Shown here: positions 1 to 6,234 of the stretch, in pieces
Layout: each line of letters starts with the position of its first letter
How positions within the stretch are numbered: the stretch's first letter is position 1
Assembly: GCA_030636285.1 (NCBI GenBank)
Contig: DAOVXE010000016.1
Coordinates: 1 to 9,667 of the forward strand
Source: Candidatus Falkowiibacteriota bacterium
GTDB lineage: Bacteria; Patescibacteria; ABY1; BM507; UBA12075
Length of the DNA: 9,667 bases
Direction: 5' to 3'
The notes under the pieces: generated by a model
The model's database searches: none
What the model saw: only the letters and a program-made list of their open reading frames with translations
Told to the model about the DNA's origin: nothing
Translations under genes and position numbers: made by a program

Positions 1-2
1 AT

Positions 3-1610
3 GACAATATAAATTCAGGAAATACAAATTACTACAAAGCAACAATAAAATATCCTCCAATGAGCAAAGGCGAATTTTTTATTGAGGCATTTGGGTCTTC
101 TTTTGTCATTTCGAACAAAGCGGAGCGGAGAGAGAAATCCCTTGAACGCGGCAAAACAGCAAATTCAAAGAATAAAACTTTTAAGGGATTCCTCGCTAAC
201 GCTCGGAATGACAAAATGGCATACGGGCATCTTGATCCATGGTATTCATCCAACTGGAGCTATAAAAGGGAAATAACAATCAACTCAAACCAGATAGCCA
301 CGACAACTTCAAATTTCCCTGTTCTTGCCACCACAACGTTAGATGATTTAAAAACAACAACAAACGGAGGAAAAGTCGGAAACGATAACGGTTATGACAT
401 TATTTTCGTTGATGACGACGACAGCACGCTTCTTAATTTTGAAAGGGAAAAATACGCCAGCACAACAGGAGAAATAGTTTATTGGATTAAAACGAACATT
501 TCTTCAACAACAGACAAGACAATCTATATGTATTACGGCAACGGCTCAGCCACAGACCAGGCCACTACGACAGGGGTTTGGGATGATAATTTTGTTATGG
601 TTCAGCACCTATCAGAAATACCGGACAATACGGCAGGCCAAATCAAAGACAGCACAAGCAATTCTAATGATGGGCAAACTTTTACTATGGCTTCTGATGA
701 CCAAGTAACAGGGCAGATTGGCGGAAGTTTGGATTTTGATGGAGGTAGTGATTATATTGATTGTGGCGCGCCATTAATACCTGCTGACAACAATTTTACA
801 ATTTCTGCGTGGATAAATTTAATAGATTATACTACATACGATGTGGTTTTTGGTCAATATGCTACGAGTCAAAGTGGAAGATTTGTTTTTAGTGCAACGC
901 AAGGAACAGGTGTAATATATGCTTATGCCGGAGCAACAATAGTTACAACTCCCGACCCTGTTGGGCTAGAAACACACCATGTTTTTCTAACACGTTTGGG
1001 GAACACATATACAATTTATATAGACGGTGTTGAAATTATTTCTGACGATTCTGTTGCAAGTATTTATCAAGGTAGTAATACACAAATTGGAGTAGCTGGG
1101 ACTATAAATCATTTTAAAGGTACCATAGACGAGGCTCGCATTTCCAATATCGCCCGCTCTGCCGGCTGGATTGAAACAGAATATAATAATCAAAGCGATG
1201 TTGATAGTTTTATGACTTTTGGGGCAGCGGAGGAGACATACAAACTGGACATCACAACAGCGGCTAAAGTGATTGTGGCAGGTACGGAATCAACAGCAGT
1301 TACCGTTCAGGCAGATCATAATGTCAGCGCTGATACAACAATAAATTTATCCAGCGACTCAACTGGTACATATCATTTTGCCGCAACTCCGGGAGGAGCG
1401 GAAGTCAGCTTTGTAACAATCCCGTCAGGGGCAAGCACGACTGATTTTTATTATACTGATTATGAAGCCGGCTCGCCTATGATTGTTGTTGCGGCGACTA
1501 ATTTTGTTTCGGATGATCAGCAGCAGACGGTGCAGGCAGGGCCAAAATACAAAATTAAATCTGGCGGTGATAATGGGATAAAAATGCAGGGGTATATTAA
1601 GTTTAAATAA
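3..1610 (+). CDS. Surface/secreted protein with DUF2341, LamG-like and Ig-like domains (5' partial)
   Basis: The frame is open to the left edge. Codons before the ATG at 60 read DNINSGNTNYYKATIKYPP, so that ATG is probably internal and the true start and any signal peptide lie outside the window. Numbering from the codon at 3, residues about 80-185 match DUF2341: W-x3-NW-x-Y start, a GYDIIF strand, then YWIKT and IYMYYGN. Residues about 199-409 look like a LamG/concanavalin-A-like fold (HLSE, then DSTSNSNDG, SLDFDG, FTISAWI, YIDGV, GTIDEARI). About 410-515 is an Ig-like beta domain. The end, IKMQGYIKFK, has no LPXTG or membrane anchor; such basic tails are, to my recollection, common in Patescibacteria surface proteins. 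The protein is rich in Thr, Ser and Asp, as expected outside the cell. Residues 33-72 are atypically basic and are encoded by a palindromic repeat. The role (adhesion or glycan binding) is inferred from domains only. Confidence 0.85.
   Translation, partial: DNINSGNTNYYKATIKYPPMSKGEFFIEAFGSSFVISNKAERREKSLERGKTANSKNKTFKGFLANARNDKMAYGHLDPWYSSNWSYKREITINSNQIATTTSNFPVLATTTLDDLKTTTNGGKVGNDNGYDIIFVDDDDSTLLNFEREKYASTTGEIVYWIKTNISSTTDKTIYMYYGNGSATDQATTTGVWDDNFVMVQHLSEIPDNTAGQIKDSTSNSNDGQTFTMASDDQVTGQIGGSLDFDGGSDYIDCGAPLIPADNNFTISAWINLIDYTTYDVVFGQYATSQSGRFVFSATQGTGVIYAYAGATIVTTPDPVGLETHHVFLTRLGNTYTIYIDGVEIISDDSVASIYQGSNTQIGVAGTINHFKGTIDEARISNIARSAGWIETEYNNQSDVDSFMTFGAAEETYKLDITTAAKVIVAGTESTAVTVQADHNVSADTTINLSSDSTGTYHFAATPGGAEVSFVTIPSGASTTDFYYTDYEAGSPMIVVAATNFVSDDQQQTVQAGPKYKIKSGGDNGIKMQGYIKFK
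101..216 (+). repeat. Palindromic repeat family A, copy 1, inside coding sequence
   Basis: The ends form an inverted repeat: TTTTGTCATTTCGA at 101-114 pairs with TCGGAATGACAAAA at 203-216 (13 of 14). A second pair lies inside: AATCCCTTGA at 136-145 against TTAAGGGATT at 181-190 (9 of 10). The central 35 bases or so are unpaired. The same element, reverse-complemented, is at 3290-3396, with several identical 16-base blocks in the arms and a divergent centre. It is read through in frame by the surface-protein gene. No clear target-site duplication is visible. It looks like a MITE- or REP-like non-autonomous element. Confidence 0.88.
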
Positions 1611-1617
1611 TTGACAA

Positions 1618-1692
1618 TCAAGTTATACCCTAAAGGGCATTTTATGCCCAAAGGGCACTAACAGTAGTCGGGAATATTCAAATTCCTTGACT
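1618..1692 (+). repeat. Intergenic repeat family B, copy 1 (long form)
   Basis: This matches the reverse complement of 7469-7524 almost base for base. The shared core starts GGGCACTAACAGTAGTCGGG and continues through GAATATT-x-AAATTCCTTGACT. The ends are a short inverted repeat (TCAAG at 1618-1622, CTTGA at 1686-1690). It holds a TGCCC/GGGCA hairpin (1645-1657). Copy 1 has roughly 19 extra bases, apparently a duplicated hairpin unit, which gives alternating CCC and GGG blocks at 1628, 1635, 1647 and 1653 that could form mutually exclusive stems, for example GGGCAT/ATGCCC at 1635-1649. It ends 18 bases before the LCP start codon, so it forms most of the gap between the two genes. Confidence 0.85.
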
Positions 1693-1710
1693 ATAAAATA
1701 ATAACGCGCC

Positions 1711-3234
1711 ATGAATGATAAATATCATGAAGAACAAATAGTGCCGGTTAGAACAATGGAAAAAACCGCGCCTGGTGTTGATAAAACAAAATTTGAAAGG
1801 CCAAAAAGTCCTAAAAAGAAAAATCCGCTTAAAATAATCGGAATTTTTGTGATTTTTATTTTTACGGTTCTACTTGTTTTTTCCAACCAGGTATCAACCT
1901 CTAAGCAAAGCCCAACTTCCTGGTTTGCCAATTTACCGATTGTCAAACAATTAAAACACCTGGCTGAAAGCGCGGATCGGGCATTAAAAGGCGAGGCTAT
2001 TGATCGTATTAATATCCTTTTACTCGGCCAGGGCGGACGAAAGCATGAAGGCGGCTATCTTACTGACACGATCATGCTTGCCAGCCTGGAGCCGTCCAGC
2101 CAAAAAGTATCACTTGTATCTATTCCGCGCGATTTAACCGTGCCAGTGGAAGATATGGACTACCAAAAAATCAACAGTATAAACGCGTACGCCGAAATGG
2201 AATCAGAGGGCAGCGGCGGCTTGGCTGTTTGCCAGGCTGTCAGCGATATTCTAAATATGCCGATTGACTACTACGTACGCGTTGATTTTGCCGGCTTTAT
2301 AGATATCGTTGACGAAATGGGAGGAGTTGACGTAAATGTTGAGCGTACCCTGGATGACTACCGCTATCCGATCATGGGCATGGAAAAAAACGAAAACTAT
2401 GAGGCCCGTTTTGAGCACCTGCGCATTGAAGCCGGCCTCCAACACATGGACGGCGGCCTGGCCCTTAAATACTCCCGCTCACGCCATGCTCTTGGAAGCG
2501 AGGGGTCAGACTTTGCCCGCGCCAGGCGCCAGCAAATAGTTATTTCAGCGGCTAAGGACAAGCTTCTCTCCCGCTCCACGCTACTGAGCCCGGCTAAAAT
2601 AATCAATATCATCAATGAGCTGGACGAGCATATTGCCACTAATCTCAAGGCCTGGGAAATAATAAAAATATGGGATAAATTTAAAAACGTTAACAAAGAA
2701 GATATTATAACGCGGGTTCTTGACAATAGCCCGAATGGATTATTAATAGATACCATTACCGAGAAAGGGGCCTATGTCTTGGTTCCGCGGAGCGGTGATT
2801 TTACGGAAATCCAATATTTTATTAATAATATTTTTTCTGACGCTCCGATTGAACAAAAAAACGTTGTTATTAATGAACGTTCCACTATTGAGGTGCGCAA
2901 CGGCACCTGGATAAACGGACTGGCCTCGCAAATGGCATTGGATCTGGAAAAAATCGGTTTTACGGTTATCCGTATTGGTAATTCCAGCCGGCAAAATTTT
3001 CAAAAATCAATAATATACGACCTTAGTTACGGAGAAAAATCAGAATCCATGCGAATACTAAAAAAATATACCAACGCCAATATTTCCTTTAGTTTGCCGG
3101 ATTGGCTGGTAGACGAAATCTCGCAAGAACTAAAAACTGAAAAAAATCCCATCCAGCCGGACTTTATTCTTATTCTCGGTCAGGACGCGGATGCCACCAA
3201 TTCAGGCACGGAAAATCCGGAAAATCTAAATTAA
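1711..3234 (+). CDS. LytR-CpsA-Psr (LCP) family cell-wall polymer ligase with LytR_C domain
   Basis: LCP enzymes are membrane-anchored phosphotransferases that move glycopolymers from a lipid carrier to peptidoglycan on the outer face of the membrane. The 507-residue protein has a basic cytoplasmic tail (1-38), one membrane segment (about 39-58, IIGIFVIFIFTVLLVF), then an LCP domain from about 98 to 285. Visible motifs are INILLLG (100-106), LTDTIML with Asp119, SIPRD with Arg140 and Asp141, and YSRSRH (254-259) followed by D267-x-A-R-A-R-R-Q-Q. The first motif reads GQGG where many family members have G-x-D. Residues about 390-492 form a LytR_C domain (IEVRNGTW through DFILILGQD). No Shine-Dalgarno precedes ATG 1711. 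A TATAAA at 1692-1697 could be a -10 giving a nearly leaderless mRNA. GTG 1741 or ATG 1756 are alternative starts that would keep the membrane segment. The polymer attached is unknown. Confidence 0.9.
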   Translation: MNDKYHEEQIVPVRTMEKTAPGVDKTKFERPKSPKKKNPLKIIGIFVIFIFTVLLVFSNQVSTSKQSPTSWFANLPIVKQLKHLAESADRALKGEAIDRINILLLGQGGRKHEGGYLTDTIMLASLEPSSQKVSLVSIPRDLTVPVEDMDYQKINSINAYAEMESEGSGGLAVCQAVSDILNMPIDYYVRVDFAGFIDIVDEMGGVDVNVERTLDDYRYPIMGMEKNENYEARFEHLRIEAGLQHMDGGLALKYSRSRHALGSEGSDFARARRQQIVISAAKDKLLSRSTLLSPAKIINIINELDEHIATNLKAWEIIKIWDKFKNVNKEDIITRVLDNSPNGLLIDTITEKGAYVLVPRSGDFTEIQYFINNIFSDAPIEQKNVVINERSTIEVRNGTWINGLASQMALDLEKIGFTVIRIGNSSRQNFQKSIIYDLSYGEKSESMRILKKYTNANISFSLPDWLVDEISQELKTEKNPIQPDFILILGQDADATNSGTENPENLN

Positions 3235-3269
3235 TACAAACAATAACTAATTCATAGCTTTTAATTTTT

Positions 3270-3418
3270 TTGAATTACAAAATGCTCTTTTTTGTCATTC
3301 CGAGCCCGCAGGCGAGGAATCCCTTAACCGCGGATAGCACACAAACCAAATTTAAGAGATTTCTCTCTCCGCTTCGCTCCGTTCGAAATGACAAAATTAG
3401 GATTGTTTTGTAATTCAA
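3270..3418. repeat. Outer 13-bp inverted repeat enclosing family A copy 2
   Basis: TTGAATTACAAAA at 3270-3282 is the exact reverse complement of TTTTGTAATTCAA at 3406-3418. The pair flanks the family A element on both sides with 7-9 unrelated bases between. The first family A copy does not have these outer arms. Either the outer arms are an older palindrome into which the element inserted, or this is a larger composite form. Confidence 0.8.
3290..3396 (-). repeat. Palindromic repeat family A, copy 2, intergenic
   Basis: Termini TTTTGTCATTCCGA (from 3290) and TCGAAATGACAAAA (to 3396) are inverted copies, with an inner pair AATCCCTTAA (3318-3327) and TTAAGAGATT (3352-3361). Reverse-complemented, it aligns with 101-216: TTTTGTCATTTCGAAC, AGCGGAGAGAGAAATC, TTAAGGGATTCCTCGC and GCTCGGAATGACAAAA are identical in both. 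The centre and length (107 versus 116 bases) differ. It lies between the LCP gene and der and has no coding capacity of its own. Confidence 0.88.
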
Positions 3419-3423
3419 AGCAA

Positions 3424-3472
3424 ATTATGAGTTATGAGTTCTAAGTTATAAACTATAAATTATGAATTCTAA
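3424..3472 (+). repeat. Short AT-rich direct repeats at the der start
   Basis: The stretch carries repeated TTATGAG/TTATGAA units. GTTATGAGTTCTAA (3431-3444) and ATTATGAATTCTAA (3459-3472) agree at 12 of 14 positions, and the second straddles the der start codon. It looks like a degenerate simple repeat. There is no Shine-Dalgarno in it. Confidence 0.5.
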
Positions 3473-4907
3473 CAATTTACCATTAGTAGTTATCTTTGGC
3501 CGGACCAATGTCGGCAAATCCACGCTTTTTAACTGCTTGATTGAAAAACATCAGGCCCTAACCAGTGATATTGCCGGCACGACCAGGGACGCGAATTGGG
3601 CGACAGTTGAGTGGCAAAGAACAACTTTTGACCTGGTAGACACCGGAGGGATAATGGATCTTAAATTTCTAGCCGAGAAAAAACTGCAAACTACTGATAT
3701 TGAAGCCAAAGTTCAGGAACAGGCTCGCAACCTGCTTAAGCGGGCTGATTTAATATTGTTTCTGGCTGATGCCCGCGACGGACTTTTGCCAACTGACAAA
3801 GAGCTGGTCAAATTCCTTATGAAAACGATCAAAAATAAAAAGAAAATTCTGTTGGTCGCTAATAAAGCCGATAATCCCCGCCTTAGGCACGGCACGGCTG
3901 AATTCAATAAACTGGGCCTGGGCGAACCGCTTGCCATTTCCGCCGCCAACGGCTCCGGCACCGGCGACCTCCTGGATGAGATAATCAATAAACTCCCCGA
4001 ATCTAAAAAATCAGTCCCCTCTCCTTTAGAAGGAGAGGGTAAGGGTGAGGTCATTAAAGTCGCCATTATCGGCAAACCTAATGTGGGAAAATCCAGCCTG
4101 GTTAATTCACTCCTGGGCGAAGAGCGGATAATTGTCTCTCCAACCGCCCACACCACCCGCGAACCGCAGGACATTGAGATCAAATACAAAAAAAATCATT
4201 TTGTTCTTATAGACACGGCCGGCATTAGTAAAAAAGGCAGGCAAACCGCCAAACGGATAAAGAATAAAAACACTTTGGAAAAATTCAGTATTCTTAAATC
4301 TCTGGCAGTAATTAAAAAAGCTGATGTCGCTCTCTTAGTAATAGATATTAACAAGGGCCTGACCCAGCAAGAATCCAAACTGGTTGAAGAGATCATTAAA
4401 AAACAAACCAGTTTGATAATAATCGCCAATAAGTGGGATCTGATTAAAGATAAAAACACCAAGCATTACACCCGGGAAATAAATATTGCCCTGCCCTTTG
4501 CCGTGTGGGCTCCTATTCAGTTTACCTCGGCCCTGACCGGCGCCAAAACAGAAAAAGTCCTGGATCTGGCCGCGGAAATATACCAGGCCAGACATATCAC
4601 GATAAAAGAAAATTCTTTAAACAAATTCTTAAATAAAATAGTCAAGATCCACCGGCCAACCAAGGCCAAGGGCATAAAAAGGCCGCGAATCTATGAGCTT
4701 GCCCAAGCCCAAACCAACCCTCCGGTCTTCAAAGTCCGCATCAGCCAAAAAGACACGCTTAACGAATCATATCTCCGCTTTATAGAAAATCAGCTTAGAA
4801 AAAAATACGGTTTTTTAGGCACGCCGATCAATATTTATGTAGAAAGGAATAAAAGCGTGCATGGAAAAAACGAAGACTTAAAAATGACAAATTCAAAAAC
4901 CAAATAA
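3462..4907 (+). CDS. der: Ribosome-associated double GTPase Der (EngA)
   Basis: Der has two tandem GTPase domains and a C-terminal KH-like domain and is needed for maturation of the large ribosomal subunit. At 481 residues the length is normal. G domain 1: GRTNVGKS 13-20 (Thr15 where Pro is usual), GTTRD 39-43, DTGG 60-63, NKAD 134-137. G domain 2: GKPNVGKS 204-211, DTAG 251-254, NKWD 323-326. Its switch I reads AHTTRE (229-234) instead of the usual AGTTRD. The KH-like part covers about 370-465, with RYLENQLR-like RFIENQLRKKYGF followed by GTPINI. The linker contains SPLEGEGKGEV (187-197), encoded by a hairpin repeat. The start ATG 3462 gives the expected short lead to G1; no Shine-Dalgarno is visible. 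The last 13 or so residues are a Lys/Asn-rich tail outside the conserved domain. Confidence 0.96.
   Translation: MNSNNLPLVVIFGRTNVGKSTLFNCLIEKHQALTSDIAGTTRDANWATVEWQRTTFDLVDTGGIMDLKFLAEKKLQTTDIEAKVQEQARNLLKRADLILFLADARDGLLPTDKELVKFLMKTIKNKKKILLVANKADNPRLRHGTAEFNKLGLGEPLAISAANGSGTGDLLDEIINKLPESKKSVPSPLEGEGKGEVIKVAIIGKPNVGKSSLVNSLLGEERIIVSPTAHTTREPQDIEIKYKKNHFVLIDTAGISKKGRQTAKRIKNKNTLEKFSILKSLAVIKKADVALLVIDINKGLTQQESKLVEEIIKKQTSLIIIANKWDLIKDKNTKHYTREINIALPFAVWAPIQFTSALTGAKTEKVLDLAAEIYQARHITIKENSLNKFLNKIVKIHRPTKAKGIKRPRIYELAQAQTNPPVFKVRISQKDTLNESYLRFIENQLRKKYGFLGTPINIYVERNKSVHGKNEDLKMTNSKTK
4017..4039 (+). repeat. Hairpin repeat inside der encoding the PLEGEG linker
   Basis: CCCTCTCCTT (4017-4026) pairs perfectly with AAGGAGAGGG (4030-4039) around a 3-base loop. 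It is followed by TAAGGGTGAGG (4040-4050). Hairpins of this type, translated as SPLEGEG or PSPLEGEG, are, to my recollection, a widespread dispersed repeat in bacterial genomes. Here it is read in frame in the flexible linker between the two GTPase domains. It also makes a Pro/Gly/Glu peptide unlike the Lys/Ile-rich surroundings. Confidence 0.75.
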
Positions 4908-4940
4908 CTTATTTGCTCATGTTACGCGCTAATCACGTAA

Positions 4941-5035
4941 AAAAAGTTATAATAAATGTAATTTAAACAAAAATGCTAAGATAAAACTTGTTCTTATCCT
5001 CATTTTTGTTTAAATTACATTTATTATAACTTTTT
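4941..5035. repeat. Long perfect inverted repeat between der and pth
   Basis: The 35 bases at 4941-4975 are the exact reverse complement of 5001-5035, around a 25-base loop that itself holds GATAA (4980-4984) and TTATC (4994-4998). Weaker symmetry continues outwards: CTCA (4916-4919) with TGAG (5064-5067) and TTACGC (4922-4927) with GCGTAA (5056-5061), so the whole unit may span about 4916-5067. Each arm contains a TATAAT-like box pointing inwards (4948-4953 on +, mirrored on -). Ending in a T run on either strand, it could act as a bidirectional terminator for der. Its perfection and length suggest instead, or also, a recently acquired palindromic element. Confidence 0.85.
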
Positions 5036-5079
5036 CCAAGGTGAAAATGTTTGGTGCGTAAGGTGAGTTATTTACATTT

Positions 5080-5661
5080 ATGCGAATAATTATTGGCTTG
5101 GGAAACCCGGGCGAAAAATATAATAATACGCGGCACAATGTTGGCTTTATGGCTTTGGATCTTTTTGCTGAAAAAGAAAATTTAACCTGGGAGTTTGATA
5201 AAAAATTTAATATTAATTTTATTAAAAATAACAATATTTTTTTTATTAAACCGCTCACTTTTATGAATAACTCGGGCCAGGCACTTGCTTTGTTTATGAA
5301 TTATTATAAATTGCTTCCTAAAAAAATCGGCCTTATCAAAGAAAAAAATTCCGATCTTTCGCAAATCCTGACTGTTGTCCATGATGATTTGGATATTGAA
5401 TTGGGAAAATTTAAAATCTCCGCAGACTCCCGCTCTGCCGGGCATAAAGGCGTGCAGTCAATTATTGATTATCTAAAAACCAAGAATTTTAAGCGGATTA
5501 GAATTGGAATAAAAAACAGCAAACCAGAACAGATGCCGATTGACTTGCCACGCCGAAATAAAATGGAGGCGGGAAAATATGTATTGCAAAAATTTAATAA
5601 AGAAGAAATGGAAATTATTAATAATTTAATTCCTGAAATAATAAATACTAAAATCTTATGA
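5080..5661 (+). CDS. pth: Peptidyl-tRNA hydrolase
   Basis: Pth cleaves the ester bond of peptidyl-tRNAs that drop off the ribosome, recycling tRNA. The 193-residue protein has the family's IGLGNPG-x-KY-x-NTRHN-x-G start, with Asn9 and catalytic His19. It continues with KPLTFMNNSG (57-66, Asn63), VVHDDLD (99-105, Asp102) and SAGHKGVQSI (119-128). The last motif is usually GGHNG, so a substrate-contacting Asn is Lys123 here. About 12 residues (roughly 81-95) are inserted before the VVHDDLD strand compared with the compact form. ATG 5080 places the first motif exactly; AAGGTGAG at 5060-5067 is a possible but distant ribosome site. The gene follows the long inverted repeat and its stop overlaps the next start (ATGA at 5658-5661), so the two are co-transcribed and probably translationally coupled. 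Confidence 0.95.
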   Translation: MRIIIGLGNPGEKYNNTRHNVGFMALDLFAEKENLTWEFDKKFNINFIKNNNIFFIKPLTFMNNSGQALALFMNYYKLLPKKIGLIKEKNSDLSQILTVVHDDLDIELGKFKISADSRSAGHKGVQSIIDYLKTKNFKRIRIGIKNSKPEQMPIDLPRRNKMEAGKYVLQKFNKEEMEIINNLIPEIINTKIL

Positions 5662-5996
5662 GCACTAAAAAATTAAAAGAATACAAAAAAAATCCACCAA
5701 TAAGCACAGTACACGGAGTTAAACTGATAAATTTCAGCAAAATTATAGAAGAAACAATAAAAGATCCGAAAAGGAAAAAAAATATTGAACTGGAAATGAA
5801 AAAACTGGAAATGTCTTTGGCTATAATTAATTTGCGGAAAAAGAAAAAAATAAGCCAGGCAAAACTGGCAGAAAAAATCGGAATGAAACAAAGCGCTGTC
5901 GGACGGATTGAGGCCGGCAAACAAAACCTTACCATTGAAACCCTTCAAAAAATCGCTTATGCGCTTAATAAAGAATTGGTGGTGAAGTTTCGGTAG
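5658..5996 (+). CDS. XRE-family helix-turn-helix protein, antitoxin-like
   Basis: The 112-residue protein has a basic N-terminal half (1-50, Lys-rich, predicted helix IELEMKKLEMSLAI) and a C-terminal HTH of the Cro/CI type at about 55-108. It reads ISQAKLAEKIGMKQSAVGRI, then EAGKQNLTIETLQKIAYAL. This layout (helical lead, HTH near the C-terminus, ending ELVVKFR) is that of HigA-like antitoxins and related solitary regulators. No toxin gene of the HigB/RelE type is adjacent: pth is upstream and a gene-free stretch follows. The ATGA overlap with pth implies coupled expression. Function is unknown; it could be an orphan antitoxin, a domesticated regulator, or an autoregulator binding a nearby palindrome. 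Its stop is TAG. Confidence 0.85.
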   Translation: MSTKKLKEYKKNPPISTVHGVKLINFSKIIEETIKDPKRKKNIELEMKKLEMSLAIINLRKKKKISQAKLAEKIGMKQSAVGRIEAGKQNLTIETLQKIAYALNKELVVKFR

Positions 5997-6002
5997 AAAT
6001 AA

Positions 6003-6050
6003 CAGCTAAAGGAGCTAAGCTCCCCGCGGGGAGCTTAGCTCCTTTAGCTG
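6003..6050. repeat. Perfect 48-bp palindrome
   Basis: The 24 bases 6003-6026 are the exact reverse complement of 6027-6050, centred on CCGCGG. Smaller palindromes are nested in each arm, such as GGAGCTAAGCTCC, so it can form either one long stem or several short ones. It begins 7 bases after the XRE stop codon. There is no T run after it, so it does not look like a standard intrinsic terminator. It could be a transcription end by stem alone, a repeat element, or a protein-binding site. Confidence 0.85.
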
Positions 6051-6140
6051 CCCCGAATGTTTCAACAAATACTATTTTAAAACCGCCCACTAAACAAAAT
6101 AATCGCGCCTACGCAAATACTTATCTTTCCAGCCTGATCG

Positions 6141-6234
6141 GACAAATTACTGCCCACCAAACGATAATGAATAATAAACACCCAAGGAGGATAAGCATTT
6201 AATATATCAAGACGTTGGCAAGCAGTAATTTGTC
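6141..6234. other. Stem structure with a Shine-Dalgarno-like loop, possible small RNA or element
   Basis: GACAAATTACTGC (6141-6153) is the exact reverse complement of GCAGTAATTTGTC (6222-6234). The pairing extends imperfectly inwards through CCA-x-ACG against CGTTGG. The 50-base or so loop contains AAGGAGG at 6184-6190, a perfect ribosome-binding sequence. No ATG, GTG or TTG follows at a usable distance; the nearest in-frame reading, from ATA 6191, meets TAA at 6200. It may be a structured RNA or the ends of a degenerate element. No known RNA family was recognised. Confidence 0.45.

Noticed and set aside
60..62. ATG at 60 as the true start of the first gene
   Set aside because: The frame is open upstream to the window edge with protein-like codons, and no ribosome site or signal peptide follows the ATG. 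It is more likely internal.
82..276. A 64-residue + strand reading frame
   Set aside because: It lies mostly within the palindromic repeat, in another frame of the surface-protein gene, with no recognisable domain.
2397..2756. A 119-residue - strand reading frame opposite the LCP gene
   Set aside because: It overlaps the conserved LCP motifs on the other strand and shows no domain; it is a shadow.
3713..4189. A 158-residue - strand reading frame opposite der
   Set aside because: It is the antisense shadow of a clearly conserved GTPase, with low-complexity Ser/Leu-rich composition and no family resemblance.
6003..6050. An ordinary intrinsic terminator for the pth-XRE operon
   Set aside because: The stem is followed by GC-rich sequence with no T run, so the classic form is missing, although some termination cannot be excluded.
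6141..6234. An integron attC site
   Set aside because: The inverted arms lack the RYYYAAC/GTTRRRY core sites and no integrase or cassette structure is near.
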